Shown: positions 19,664 to 28,630 of the stretch, piece after piece
Layout: every line of letters starts with the position of its first letter
How positions within the stretch are numbered: the stretch's first letter is position 1
DNA from: Methanonatronarchaeales archaeon
Lineage (GTDB): Archaea; Halobacteriota; Methanonatronarchaeia; JAANXF01
Assembly (NCBI GenBank): GCA_018263395.1
Contig: JAANXF010000013.1
Span: 1-64,000 of the forward strand
Length of the DNA: 64,000 nucleotides
Reading direction: 5' to 3'
Program-made: the position numbers and the translations under genes
The notes under the pieces: generated by a model
The model's database searches: none
What the model saw: the letters and a program-made list of their open reading frames with translations, nothing else
What the model was told of the DNA's origin: nothing

Positions 19664-20725
19664 TTAAATTAGCATTAGCGGGGCCCCGATGTACAGGGAC
19701 GCGGCGACGTACCCCGCAATTGCGCCCCCGTTGAGGGACGGAAGGCCGGCCTGGGGCTTACCACTCGACACGAAGTAAGAGAGAACGAGGAAGCCCACCG
19801 TGCTCCCCACCAGGGAACCCACAGCCTGGGCCGGAAGGCCGAACGTGTAACCGCTCACTGTGAGTATCCCCGGCATTATTACGTCCCCCAGGCCCATGAA
19901 GTAAGCCCCCCGGTCGTCCTCAGCCACGGCCTCCGCCGTCAGGAAGGAGTAACCCCTCTTCGCCGGAACCACGAACATGACGGGCAGCTTCATCTTCATC
20001 GCCGAGTCCGCCAGACTCAACATGTGCCTGGTTCGGTAGACCGCGATTGCGTCGTAAACCGCCAGCCCCGCGAGCAGCAGAAGCACAGGAAAAACCTCCA
20101 GCGAGACACCGAGAATCGCCGTGATCCCTATGGCAACCAGCAGCCCCACCGAGTCGATGACGTACCACTCCGGGTAGAGCATGGCTGCCGAGGTGCATAG
20201 GGCCGCCAGGACTAGTGCCCCGATACCCGGTGCTGCGAACCCTGCTAGCAGGAGAAGCCCCCACCCTGCGTAGTAGATTGCGGATAACAATGCTATCCCA
20301 AAAATTTCCTTGAGGAGTATACTATTCAGGTCTTCTGGATGGAGAACTGCCCCTACTGCGAATCCTATAAAAATCACGACAGAAATCGAGACCGCTGCGA
20401 GAGATGAGAGACTGCCGAAAAATGCCGGAAGTAATGTTGAAAGCGATATGAGTGAGATGGTGGAGGGAATCAGCGCGATTACAAAAATGAAGATGGCTTT
20501 TGTAATTAGGCGTTGGGGGTTTAGTCGGGCGATTACCAGCAGGAACGCGGTGAACAGCAGTATCAGTCCGAGGTAAATCGCGGAGTTAACCGGAGACGAC
20601 GGGTCCTCCACGGCCTGCACTCCGGCGGAGTGCAGCGGCCCCGCGGCCGCCAGCGCACCCAGCTGGCACGCCACCAGGATCACGCCCATCGCGAGGAAGG
20701 AGTAACGGCGTTCCACGGCCTTCAA
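19664..20725 (-). CDS. Presenilin/signal peptide peptidase-family intramembrane aspartyl protease
   Basis: Multi-TM; VYDAIAVYRTRHM (YD) and GLGDVIMPG (GLGD); C-terminal LPSLNGG at the PAL-equivalent position. Confidence 0.85.
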   Translation of the reverse strand: MKAVERRYSFLAMGVILVACQLGALAAAGPLHSAGVQAVEDPSSPVNSAIYLGLILLFTAFLLVIARLNPQRLITKAIFIFVIALIPSTISLISLSTLLPAFFGSLSSLAAVSISVVIFIGFAVGAVLHPEDLNSILLKEIFGIALLSAIYYAGWGLLLLAGFAAPGIGALVLAALCTSAAMLYPEWYVIDSVGLLVAIGITAILGVSLEVFPVLLLLAGLAVYDAIAVYRTRHMLSLADSAMKMKLPVMFVVPAKRGYSFLTAEAVAEDDRGAYFMGLGDVIMPGILTVSGYTFGLPAQAVGSLVGSTVGFLVLSYFVSSGKPQAGLPSLNGGAIAGYVAASLYIGAPLMLI

Positions 20726-20797
20726 TGAGCCGCCGCGCTGTTAGCTTTTCCGGGTCTGGGGAACCTTTTTAACTCGGCCAGTCAAAATGCAGGCAGT

Positions 20798-21148
20798 ATG
20801 GCGGGCCTGATGGAGACGAGGGACCTCATCTTTGCCGCCGTCATGGTTCTCTCGGTCGTGGTGTTCTCCTACTCCTGGCTCGCGGAGTTCTGGGGAAGCT
20901 TCAACACCCTCGTGATGCTGTCCGCCGTCCTCATGATGGGCAGCCTCGCCCTCCTGCTTCTCAGCCTGACGGTCCAGCTACACCAGTTCAGGAACAGCAT
21001 AGAGGACAGGGAGCGCTCCCTCCGCGTCTCCGTTCAGAGCGTGGAGAGGACCGTTGACGAGCGGCTGAACACGATGAACAGGAGCGTCGAGAGGCAGCTG
21101 GAGAGACTGTCGGAGCAGGCCTCAAAGCTGGAGAGGAGACGCTTCTAG
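20798..21148 (+). CDS. Two-TM protein with C-terminal coiled coil
   Basis: Two TM segments then RSVERQLERLSEQASKLERRR. Confidence 0.65.
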   Translation: MAGLMETRDLIFAAVMVLSVVVFSYSWLAEFWGSFNTLVMLSAVLMMGSLALLLLSLTVQLHQFRNSIEDRERSLRVSVQSVERTVDERLNTMNRSVERQLERLSEQASKLERRRF

Positions 21149-21417
21149 AGGGAGACTAGGTCCGTTAGCTCCTCGACCAGCCGCTCCGCCTCGTCCATGT
21201 CCCTGACCCCCCTTGCGTCGAAGTCGCCGTCGCCGTAAAGGGTGACCTCAACTTCGCCTATCTTGAGCCTCGCGACGCCGAGGCCCGGTGAGCAGGTCGC
21301 GTTTTCCGGAAGTTCGTCGGCCAGCCGACCGAGGTCGACCTCCGACCCGAGCTCCCCGTGAACGGTGTAGCGGTCCGGCTCGTCGACGCAGGGCCTGATC
21401 ATCTCCACCACCGCCAT
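21145..21417 (-). CDS. Hypothetical protein, 90 aa
   Basis: ORF overlapping the convergent neighbour; coherent sequence IGEVEVTLYGDGDFDARGVRDMDEAERLVEEL. Confidence 0.6.
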   Translation of the reverse strand: MAVVEMIRPCVDEPDRYTVHGELGSEVDLGRLADELPENATCSPGLGVARLKIGEVEVTLYGDGDFDARGVRDMDEAERLVEELTDLVSL

Positions 21418-21667
21418 GGCCCGGTATTGCGCTCGACCAAAGTTATCCCTGTCGGGAGGGCGTGTGACGTCCCCTCAGCCCCGTCGTCGCCCTGCCAGAC
21501 TCTACCCGGTTACGCCTCTACGGCCCCGCACCAAACCCGCCGCCCCCGTCCCGCTCGGCCACTCGCTGGCACGGCCGAGGTGGTGTGGCACTGCCAGTAC
21601 AGATTAAAAAAATTTTGTATAAAATAGTCCAAGCAAAGTGCGGCGGTGGCCGGAACGGTCTGCGACC

Positions 21668-22834
21668 CTACCTATACAGGTGCTCGTCCAGCTGTTTTTC
21701 GAGAAACTCGGCCGGTACGTCCGGCAGCGACAGCAGCGTCGTGGTCCCCCGCTCACCCTCCCCGGAGAGGTCTGCGTCCACCGCGCCCACCCTGTCCAAA
21801 TCCTTAACGTAGTGCCAGAACTGCGTGTGCTTCCTCGGCTTCACGCCGTGATTCTCACACTCCCGGCTGTAAGCCTCCTTTACCTCCCCGGTGGTGAGGT
21901 ACGCCCTGTCACTCCTCCGGAGGAGTCTCGCGACGGCGAGGAGAACCAGCAGCCTGTTGTCGTCCAGACCGTCCAGCACCTCCTTGCGAAACTCCGGATG
22001 GGTCTCGCCCTTGGCGTACCTCGCGTGTTCCGGGACGACTCGCTCCGCCACCTCGTCGTCCGCCTTCTTGCCCGACTTCCACAGAAGCTCTATGGCGAAC
22101 CTGGCGTTTCCCCAGTCCGACGCCACGTCGGAAATGAGCTCTACGGCCTCAGGGGACACCCTGTCCGGATAGAAGGCGAGCTCGACCCTCTGCCCCAGTA
22201 TGTCACGCAGCTCGTCCCTCGAGTACGGCCCCAGCTCCACGACGTTGCTGCGCAGGGTGCTCCTCGTCGACTCGTCCAGCTGGTCCCGGAAGGACAGGTC
22301 CCTCGTGACGTAGATGAGGGATATCCGGCTCTCCGACGTGTCGTCGGCCATGCGGGACAGGCTGTAGATGAGGTCTCCCCCGTTCTTCCCCATCAGGCAA
22401 TCCACCTCGTCGAGCGCGAGGAAGAGGTAGCGATCCCTGCGCCGAAGTATGCGCGAAAGGGAGTCGATCATCTCCTCCACCGAGTACCCCCTCTTGGGGT
22501 GCCCGGAGTCGAAACTCTGGAGGACCCTGTAAACCGCGAGACTCGCCGTGTTGTGCCTGCGGCAGTTAACGTGGACGTAATCGAACTCCCTCCTCTCCCG
22601 CACCATCACGCCGAACCTGCGTGTCACGGCCGTCTTTCCTGAGCCCACCCGCCCGGTGACCAGGGCGCTCTGAGAGGCCCCGACCCGGTTCTCCAAGACG
22701 GTCCTGAATATCCTCGCGAGTCGGCGGAGGTGCTCCTCCCTGTGAGGAAGCTTCGAGGGAACGTAGTCGAAATCGAGCTTCGACTCGTCTCTGAAAACAG
22801 AGGGCCTCCCAAGCTCCTCGTCCAGGAGACTCAT
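21668..22834 (-). CDS. Orc1/Cdc6-type replication initiator
   Basis: TGRVGSGKTAVTRRF, YVHVNCRRHNTASLAVYRVLQSF, ALDEVDCL, sensor/WH-like C-terminus. Confidence 0.93.
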   Translation of the reverse strand: MSLLDEELGRPSVFRDESKLDFDYVPSKLPHREEHLRRLARIFRTVLENRVGASQSALVTGRVGSGKTAVTRRFGVMVRERREFDYVHVNCRRHNTASLAVYRVLQSFDSGHPKRGYSVEEMIDSLSRILRRRDRYLFLALDEVDCLMGKNGGDLIYSLSRMADDTSESRISLIYVTRDLSFRDQLDESTRSTLRSNVVELGPYSRDELRDILGQRVELAFYPDRVSPEAVELISDVASDWGNARFAIELLWKSGKKADDEVAERVVPEHARYAKGETHPEFRKEVLDGLDDNRLLVLLAVARLLRRSDRAYLTTGEVKEAYSRECENHGVKPRKHTQFWHYVKDLDRVGAVDADLSGEGERGTTTLLSLPDVPAEFLEKQLDEHLYR

Positions 22835-22990
22835 CGACAGTACTTTCGGTCACCGCGGCCTAAATACTTTCGGCCACCGACTTCAGAGGTTAGAGGGGGT
22901 TATCTATCTCTGGGTAATCGCCTCACCGTTTTACCCTCCCCTGTACAGGTGGTCCCCGATGCACTGTCCGATTTTTGGAAGAGAAAAGGG
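22835..22990. promoter_or_regulatory. Candidate replication-origin region upstream of orc1/cdc6
   Basis: Direct repeats tactttcggtcaccg (22841-22855) and tactttcggccaccg (22865-22879) next to the orc1 start, plus a G-run (gagggggtt). Confidence 0.35.
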
Positions 22991-23033
22991 TGAATCAAAC
23001 CGTGGCTAAATCTGACGGTCTGACGGGTCGAAG

Positions 23034-23231
23034 CTACCCGAAGGCCGTTATGAACCTGTACATCGTGTAACCGCTCAGGGCCACGAGAACCGCCCCCGCT
23101 CCGAGGGGCAGAGCGCCCCTCTCGCTCCCTCTCCTGCGGAGGACGAAGCCCGTGACCAGAAGCACCACCCCCGCGAGGAGGAGTGCCAGAGACGTCAGCA
23201 CCGTTCCGAACGTCAGTGAGAGCACCGGCAC
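23034..23231 (-). CDS. Small two-TM membrane protein
   Basis: Two hydrophobic helices separated by RRRGSERG. Confidence 0.5.
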   Translation of the reverse strand: MPVLSLTFGTVLTSLALLLAGVVLLVTGFVLRRRGSERGALPLGAGAVLVALSGYTMYRFITAFG

Positions 23232-23313
23232 GGGAGAGGCTTATCCGCGGCACCTATTAACGTCTGCCCGGTAAACCGTAAAGGCCCTCTTGCCTCGACT
23301 ATAATGTACGCCG

Positions 23314-23979
23314 GTGCTAAAGGCCGACCTCCACATCCACTCCACGTTCTCCAGGGACTCCGACAGCACCCCCCGCGAGATAGTGGATGCGGCGCTAGAG
23401 CGCTCGCTGGACGCAATCGCGGTGACGGACCACGACTCGCTGGAGGGGAGCAGGGCGACAGCGACCGCGGCGGAGGAGGCCGGGGCTGACCTCCTCGTCG
23501 TGCCGGGGCAGGAGGCCTCTACGATGAGGGGGCACGTGCTGGTCCTCGGACCCGACGAGCCCACGCCCCGGAAGAGCAGAGTGGACCGGCTTATCGAGTG
23601 GACCCACGAGAGGGGAGGAATCTGCGTGGCTCCCCACCCCTTTCAGCGGTACAGGCACGGGATAGGGAAAGGCCTCCTCTACGCCGCGGAACCCATGGAC
23701 GGCGTGGAGGTCTGCAACTCCCGGCACATCCTGCCGCTGGGTGACAGGCGCGCTGAGAAGCTCGCGAACCGGTACGGCTACCCCCGTCTCGGTGGAAGCG
23801 ACGCCCACATACCGGAGATGGTGGGCAGGGTGTACACCCTCGTGGACGCCGAGCCCTCGATAGAGGGAGTGCTGGACGCCGTGCGGGAAGGCAGGACCGA
23901 GGTTAGGCGGGGACGCACGCCGACAGTTCTTTTCGCCAAACAGCTGCTGGGGACGCTGAGGAGCCGATTCACGGCCTGA
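23314..23979 (+). CDS. PHP-domain metal-dependent phosphoesterase
   Basis: LKADLHIHSTFSRDSDSTP, DAIAVTDHDSLEGS, APHPFQRYRHG. Confidence 0.92.
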   Translation: MLKADLHIHSTFSRDSDSTPREIVDAALERSLDAIAVTDHDSLEGSRATATAAEEAGADLLVVPGQEASTMRGHVLVLGPDEPTPRKSRVDRLIEWTHERGGICVAPHPFQRYRHGIGKGLLYAAEPMDGVEVCNSRHILPLGDRRAEKLANRYGYPRLGGSDAHIPEMVGRVYTLVDAEPSIEGVLDAVREGRTEVRRGRTPTVLFAKQLLGTLRSRFTA

Positions 23980-24709
23980 AGTCGGCCGGCTCCTCGATTA
24001 CCTTCACGCCCTCGAAACCGGCGACGATTTCCGCGTTCTCCCTGTCGACCCCCCGGACGTAGGTCCTCACCTCCTGCCCACCCACGACTGCTCCGTATCC
24101 ACAGGGCCGGACCTCCCCTACGTCCTTGACGACGCTCTCACCCGGAGCCACGGGCTCCACGCACAGGCCGCACGCCGTGCACCTCTCGAGGACTATCTGC
24201 GTCCCGGCGGACCTGTCGAAGGCGTCCACCGGGCACACATCGGCGGGTGGACAGTCCTCGCACTCGACGCAGAGCTCCCGCCTGACGCGGTAGGGCGTCT
24301 CCGACACCGAGTCCTCCAGGTCCACCGGAACCACGAATGCCGGGACGCGGGACTTCCCGGCCTGTGCGAAGCAGTTCGTCACCAGCGAGTCGGATACGCC
24401 GTGCGCCATCTTCGCCAGCGTGTTGGACGTGCAGGGCGAGACGACCAGGAGGTCGTACTTCCCCAGGGCTAACCTCCCGGCCTTCGAGTGGCTCCTCCCC
24501 GCCTCGCTCTCACGAAGTAGCTCGTTCAGATAACCCCCTCCGAGGACGGAATCCAGCCTCTCCCCCAATCCGTACATCTTCAGCACCTCCTCCGCGGCAC
24601 CCGAGAGAAAAACCGTCACGTCGTGGTTCACCGAGAGCTCCTCAATACGTTCCACGGACTCCTCCAGCAGGTGTCCCGCGCCGGTGATGCCCCAGGCGAC
24701 GCTGCTCAT
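23969..24709 (-). CDS. Flavoprotein with ferredoxin-like domain, dihydromethanopterin reductase (acceptor) DmrX-like
   Basis: Flavoprotein SPCTSNTLAKMAHGVSDSLVTNCF plus Cys-rich C-terminal ferredoxin-like domain CVECEDCPPADVCPVDAF...CTACGLCVEP. Confidence 0.82.
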   Translation of the reverse strand: MSSVAWGITGAGHLLEESVERIEELSVNHDVTVFLSGAAEEVLKMYGLGERLDSVLGGGYLNELLRESEAGRSHSKAGRLALGKYDLLVVSPCTSNTLAKMAHGVSDSLVTNCFAQAGKSRVPAFVVPVDLEDSVSETPYRVRRELCVECEDCPPADVCPVDAFDRSAGTQIVLERCTACGLCVEPVAPGESVVKDVGEVRPCGYGAVVGGQEVRTYVRGVDRENAEIVAGFEGVKVIEEPADFRP

Positions 24710-25299
24710 CGCAGCGCCTCCCTGATTATTTCGACGGCCTCCCTGGCCCGGTCACCGCCCAGCCTCTCGACGCGGGACGCCTCCAGCTCCAACCTCCTCC
24801 GCAGCTCGGCCGCCTTTTCGTCCAGGCCGCGCTCCTCCGCCACCGCTGCCCGTGACGCGTGAACGGCCGCCGAAATCGCGGCGCAGGCCCCACGGGAGAG
24901 TGTCACGGGCTCACCGCTCCCCTCGAAGGCTTCCCCTATCTCCACGGTGAAAACGGTCAGCTCCGACTCCCCGAGCTCGTCGTCCACCGACGAATCCCGC
25001 TGATCCAAAACCTCGAAGGGCGCGTACCACTCGGCCGACGCCAGCCTGGTCGGCCGCTCCCGAAGCTCGACCCCTTCTCCCAGAGACGCCACGGCGATGG
25101 TGACGGGGTCCCTCGTCACGTTCAGGACGCCCTCACCGGTTCTCTTCAGGTTCCTCCTCGTCGAGCCCTCGAAGACCCTGAGCAAGAACGCCCCGTCCCT
25201 CTCGATCAGCCCCATGGGGGCAGCGTTTCCGCCGCCCGGACCGTCCGTGGTGACCACGACCTCCGACACCCCGTTCTGCACGAACCTCACGGTCTCCAC
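24706..25299 (-). CDS. DUF447-family protein (flavin reductase-like fold)
   Basis: VVVTTDGPGGGNAAPMGLIERDGAFLLRVFEGSTRRNL...GVLNVTRDP. Confidence 0.85.
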   Translation of the reverse strand: METVRFVQNGVSEVVVTTDGPGGGNAAPMGLIERDGAFLLRVFEGSTRRNLKRTGEGVLNVTRDPVTIAVASLGEGVELRERPTRLASAEWYAPFEVLDQRDSSVDDELGESELTVFTVEIGEAFEGSGEPVTLSRGACAAISAAVHASRAAVAEERGLDEKAAELRRRLELEASRVERLGGDRAREAVEIIREALR

Positions 25300-26123
25300 C
25301 CCTCGAGCAGGTTAACGAAAATTGCGGCACCGAGTATGTCCGCCGAACTCCCCGGGTTCACGCCCGCGTAATTCATCTCCCTGTCCAGCTCCCGGACGAA
25401 CTCCGCGTCGAACCCGGAGTCCGCCACCTCCCCGAACCTCTCCCTGTACCTCCTGTACGCCTCCTCGCCGTGTCTCTTCCGGATGAAGGAGTCCCCCTTC
25501 GCAGCGACCTTCACGAAGGTATTCACCGCCGCCTCGTTAAATCCCCTGTCCTCCAGCTGCTCCGAGAGGAACCTCGACGCACCCCTGGTCCTGGGAAACC
25601 CGTCGACCAGTTCGCGCGCCACGTCGTCCCCTCTCGACGTTTCCATGAGCTCCGAAAAACGTAGCCCTCTACCCCTTATCTCCTCCTCCACCCCCTCAGA
25701 GTAGACGTCCAGCGACGCCCTCTCCCCCAGACCACCGACCCCGGCCTCCCGCAGAGCCCTCACGTACAGCACGGAGTCCTCTACACCGGCCTCCTCCACC
25801 GCCCGGGACGCGCCCCCGAAACCGGTCCCCGGAAACCCCGTCGCCAGCGGGACGAGGAGCGTGAGGGCACCAAAGTGCGTGTTGCCTCCGGACTGCGCCC
25901 CGGTGAAGCTCCTCACGCCCATCAGGACCGCCTCCCCGAGGGACAGCTTTCCGGAAGCCGCTCCCTCCACCGCCGGACCCACCGCCACTGCCGACGCCAG
26001 GAAGTGCTCGAACCCGGTGTCGGGAAAGTCGTGGCACCTGTCGACGGAGCCGGGCTTCGGAGTAACGGATACCTCCAGTGCCAGCGCCGTCTGAGCCAGT
26101 CCACCGACCCCGTCACGACCCAT
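25287..26123 (-). CDS. CitG-like (triphosphoribosyl-dephospho-CoA synthase family) protein
   Basis: ALEVSVTPKPGSVDRCHDFPDTGFEHFLASAVAVGPAVE; GANTHFGALTLLVPLA-type motif (GGNTHFGALTLLVPLA). Confidence 0.88.
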   Translation of the reverse strand: MGRDGVGGLAQTALALEVSVTPKPGSVDRCHDFPDTGFEHFLASAVAVGPAVEGAASGKLSLGEAVLMGVRSFTGAQSGGNTHFGALTLLVPLATGFPGTGFGGASRAVEEAGVEDSVLYVRALREAGVGGLGERASLDVYSEGVEEEIRGRGLRFSELMETSRGDDVARELVDGFPRTRGASRFLSEQLEDRGFNEAAVNTFVKVAAKGDSFIRKRHGEEAYRRYRERFGEVADSGFDAEFVRELDREMNYAGVNPGSSADILGAAIFVNLLEGWRP

Positions 26124-26841
26124 CGATAACCACCTCCCCCCTGGGCTCCAGCGCCTCGGCCAGCTTCGCGAAGAGCGACGGCTCCGTGAGTGCGGGTCTC
26201 GCGGCCGAAACCACGTCGGCCCCGGCATCCATCATCGCCTCTGCGTCCTCCACTCCCCTTACGGAGTTGTTACCGAGGATTACGCCGTCGAAGTTCTCCC
26301 TCGTGACTCTGATGGCGTCCAGGTCGTAACCCCCAGGGCCCACGGCGTCGACGTGCAGGAAGTGCGGCTCCACGGACGCGGCGAGCTCGCCGTCGTCCAC
26401 GACGTTGGCCCTCGTCTTCACCCCCACGACACCTCCAGCCACCTTCACCGAATCGACCCAGGAGGACAGCCCCTCCGGGTCCAGGAGAAGGGCCTCGCCC
26501 GCCCCCACCTCCACCATCTCGGGTTGCCGGCAGTGCGCGTTAATCTCCACCGCGACCCCCCCGTCGGCCAGACGGAGCAGCGGCTCGACGGAGACGGAGC
26601 GAGCGTTCACGACGCACGGAACCCCACTGGACGAGGCCTCATCGGCCAACCCCTCGATAGTGACCCCGCCGAACTCGTCGCGGCCGCGCTTCGCTATCTC
26701 CCTCGACGCCCTCCGGGTCGGTCCGTCGAGGGAGTACCCCCCGACGCAGGCCATCCCGATGCCCGGAACGGTCTCCGCGAACCCGGGATCCGTCACACCG
26801 GCAACTGAGGCCAGCGCGACCCTCCCCACCCTCATAGCCAT
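26113..26841 (-). CDS. Dus/dihydroorotate dehydrogenase-like TIM-barrel protein (MJ0144-like)
   Basis: AGVTDPGFAETVPGIGMACVGGYSLDGPT, VVGVKTRANV, GVILGNNSVRGVEDAEAMMDAGADVVSAARP. Confidence 0.78.
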   Translation of the reverse strand: MAMRVGRVALASVAGVTDPGFAETVPGIGMACVGGYSLDGPTRRASREIAKRGRDEFGGVTIEGLADEASSSGVPCVVNARSVSVEPLLRLADGGVAVEINAHCRQPEMVEVGAGEALLLDPEGLSSWVDSVKVAGGVVGVKTRANVVDDGELAASVEPHFLHVDAVGPGGYDLDAIRVTRENFDGVILGNNSVRGVEDAEAMMDAGADVVSAARPALTEPSLFAKLAEALEPRGEVVIDGS

Positions 26842-27722
26842 CCCTCGCCCTCCAGCAGCTCCATCAGCTCCGAGGCGAACCGCTCCTCGTCCTCCCCGAC
26901 CCGCATCAGGGTATCCAGCCCCACGTCGCCGTACCCGTCCCTCACGTCCGTCACGAAGAGGTTCAGCAGGCCGCCGTAGAACTCCTCCACCCCGCGGCTC
27001 GTCGCCCCGAACCCCTCCACCTCCAGGAGCCTCCCCGCCGGACCGCTCACCGGCCCGTCACCGATAATCGGGGACACCGCCGCGACCCGCTTGTCAGAAA
27101 GCGCGTCCCGGACACCCTCCAGCCCGAGGACGGGTCCGATGCTCGTGACCGGGTTGCTGGGCCCGATGACGACGACACTCTCCCGCTCCAGGTTCCTGAG
27201 TAAACCCGGGGACGGGTCCGCACACTCCAGGCCCTCGAACTCCACCCCCTCCACCTCCGGCTCCCCTCCCTCCCTGACCCAGAACTCTTGGAAGTGAAGC
27301 GTGCCCGAGGGCGTCCGCACGAGCGTCGCCACCTCGTCGTCCGTCATCGGCACCACGTCAGTCTCGACGCCGAGCCTTCCGCACACCTCGTCAGTTGCCT
27401 CCGAAAGCGTGTGGCCTTCCGACATCAGCTCGGAGCGCAGTACGTGAGTGGCCCGGTCCCTGTCGCCTATCCGCATGTACTCACCTGAACCCAGCTCCCG
27501 CAGCCTATCGTGTGTCTCGAAGGAGTCGCCCCTCACGCCCCACAGGTCGCCGTCCAGCACGCCCGCCAGGCCGTACACGACGGAGTCCAGGTCGGGACAG
27601 ACCAGGTTCCCGGATACCTCCAGGTCGTCCGCCGTGTTCACCGCGACGGAGAAGTCGGCACCGATTGAAGCGAGCCCCCTCACCAGCTTAACGGTCCCGG
27701 TGCCGCCGGAGAGAACCAGCAA
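26832..27722 (-). CDS. cofD: 2-phospho-L-lactate transferase
   Basis: LVLSGGTGTVKLVRGL, VAVNTADDLEVSGNLVCPDLDSVVYGLAGVLD, GPSNPVTSIGPVL. Confidence 0.96.
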   Translation of the reverse strand: MLVLSGGTGTVKLVRGLASIGADFSVAVNTADDLEVSGNLVCPDLDSVVYGLAGVLDGDLWGVRGDSFETHDRLRELGSGEYMRIGDRDRATHVLRSELMSEGHTLSEATDEVCGRLGVETDVVPMTDDEVATLVRTPSGTLHFQEFWVREGGEPEVEGVEFEGLECADPSPGLLRNLERESVVVIGPSNPVTSIGPVLGLEGVRDALSDKRVAAVSPIIGDGPVSGPAGRLLEVEGFGATSRGVEEFYGGLLNLFVTDVRDGYGDVGLDTLMRVGEDEERFASELMELLEGEGWL

Positions 27723-27725
27723 GCG

Positions 27726-28442
27726 TCACCACCTCCCCGGCGAGAAGAGCCTGTCGGCGCGCTGCCTACCTATCGACGATACCGTACCGTCCCCCCCGAA
27801 CTCCAGCCCGCTAACCACCGCGGCTGGAACCCCCCTGGCGGACTCCCCGAAGAGCAGGTTTGCAGCCGAGGCCAGCTCGTCAGCAATGCACTGTACGCTG
27901 CCCTCCAGTTCCCTGCCGAAAAGGTCCTCCTCGCCGACGTGTGACGCCAGGGGCTCTAGGCCCGCGCAGCCGATGGCCACACCCACGGCGCCCTCCCTGA
28001 ACGGCCGCCCGGCGCTGTCCGAGACCACAACGCCGGAGTCGACGCCGAGCGCCTCCCTCAGGCGGCGGGCAGACGCGTCCGGGTCCTCCGGAAGCAGCGT
28101 CACGGTCCCCTCGGGGATATTGGAGGCATCCACCCCGGCGTTGGCGCAGATTCTGCCGTCAACCTCCGTTATGACGGTGTGGGGCGCCGTCGCCAGCACC
28201 TCGCCCTCGTCCAGAATCACCTGACAGAGTGCCGGGTCCTTGCCCGTCTCCCCCGCCAGCTCAACCGCCTCCCCGGAGACCTCCACCCCGGAGAGCTCGA
28301 CGACCCTTCCCTCTGCCCTCGAAACCACGGACTGCGCCACCACCAGGACGTCTCCGCCACCCACCTCGCCCCGCAGCATCTCGCCCAGGTCGTCACCCTC
28401 GTTCACGATGGGAAGCTTGATTCCCAGGACGGAGTACCTCAT
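27726..28442 (-). CDS. cofE: Coenzyme F420-0:L-glutamate ligase
   Basis: LGIKLPIVNEGDDLGEML, ICANAGVDASNIPEGTVTLLPEDPDASARRLR, VVVSDSAGRPFREGAVGVAIG. Confidence 0.96.
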   Translation of the reverse strand: MRYSVLGIKLPIVNEGDDLGEMLRGEVGGGDVLVVAQSVVSRAEGRVVELSGVEVSGEAVELAGETGKDPALCQVILDEGEVLATAPHTVITEVDGRICANAGVDASNIPEGTVTLLPEDPDASARRLREALGVDSGVVVSDSAGRPFREGAVGVAIGCAGLEPLASHVGEEDLFGRELEGSVQCIADELASAANLLFGESARGVPAAVVSGLEFGGDGTVSSIGRQRADRLFSPGRW

Positions 28443-28630
28443 CACGACATCCATCGGTCCGGGAAAAGAAGGGGTTAACGGCGCGGCCGAAACGACGTAA
28501 CCCCCCTCCCACCGGAGTGCGGCGGGACCGGTCGGGGAGGGCGAAGAGGGTACCCGGCACCTTTGCCGACGCAACGACGGGGACGGAGGGCGGCTCAACC
28601 GGGTGGAAGAATACCCGCGCCTCGGGGGCC

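Noticed and set aside
21600-21630. AT-rich run (agattaaaaaaattttgtataaaat) as a second origin element
   Set aside because: More simply explained as a terminator/promoter region between convergent or divergent genes; no repeats around it.
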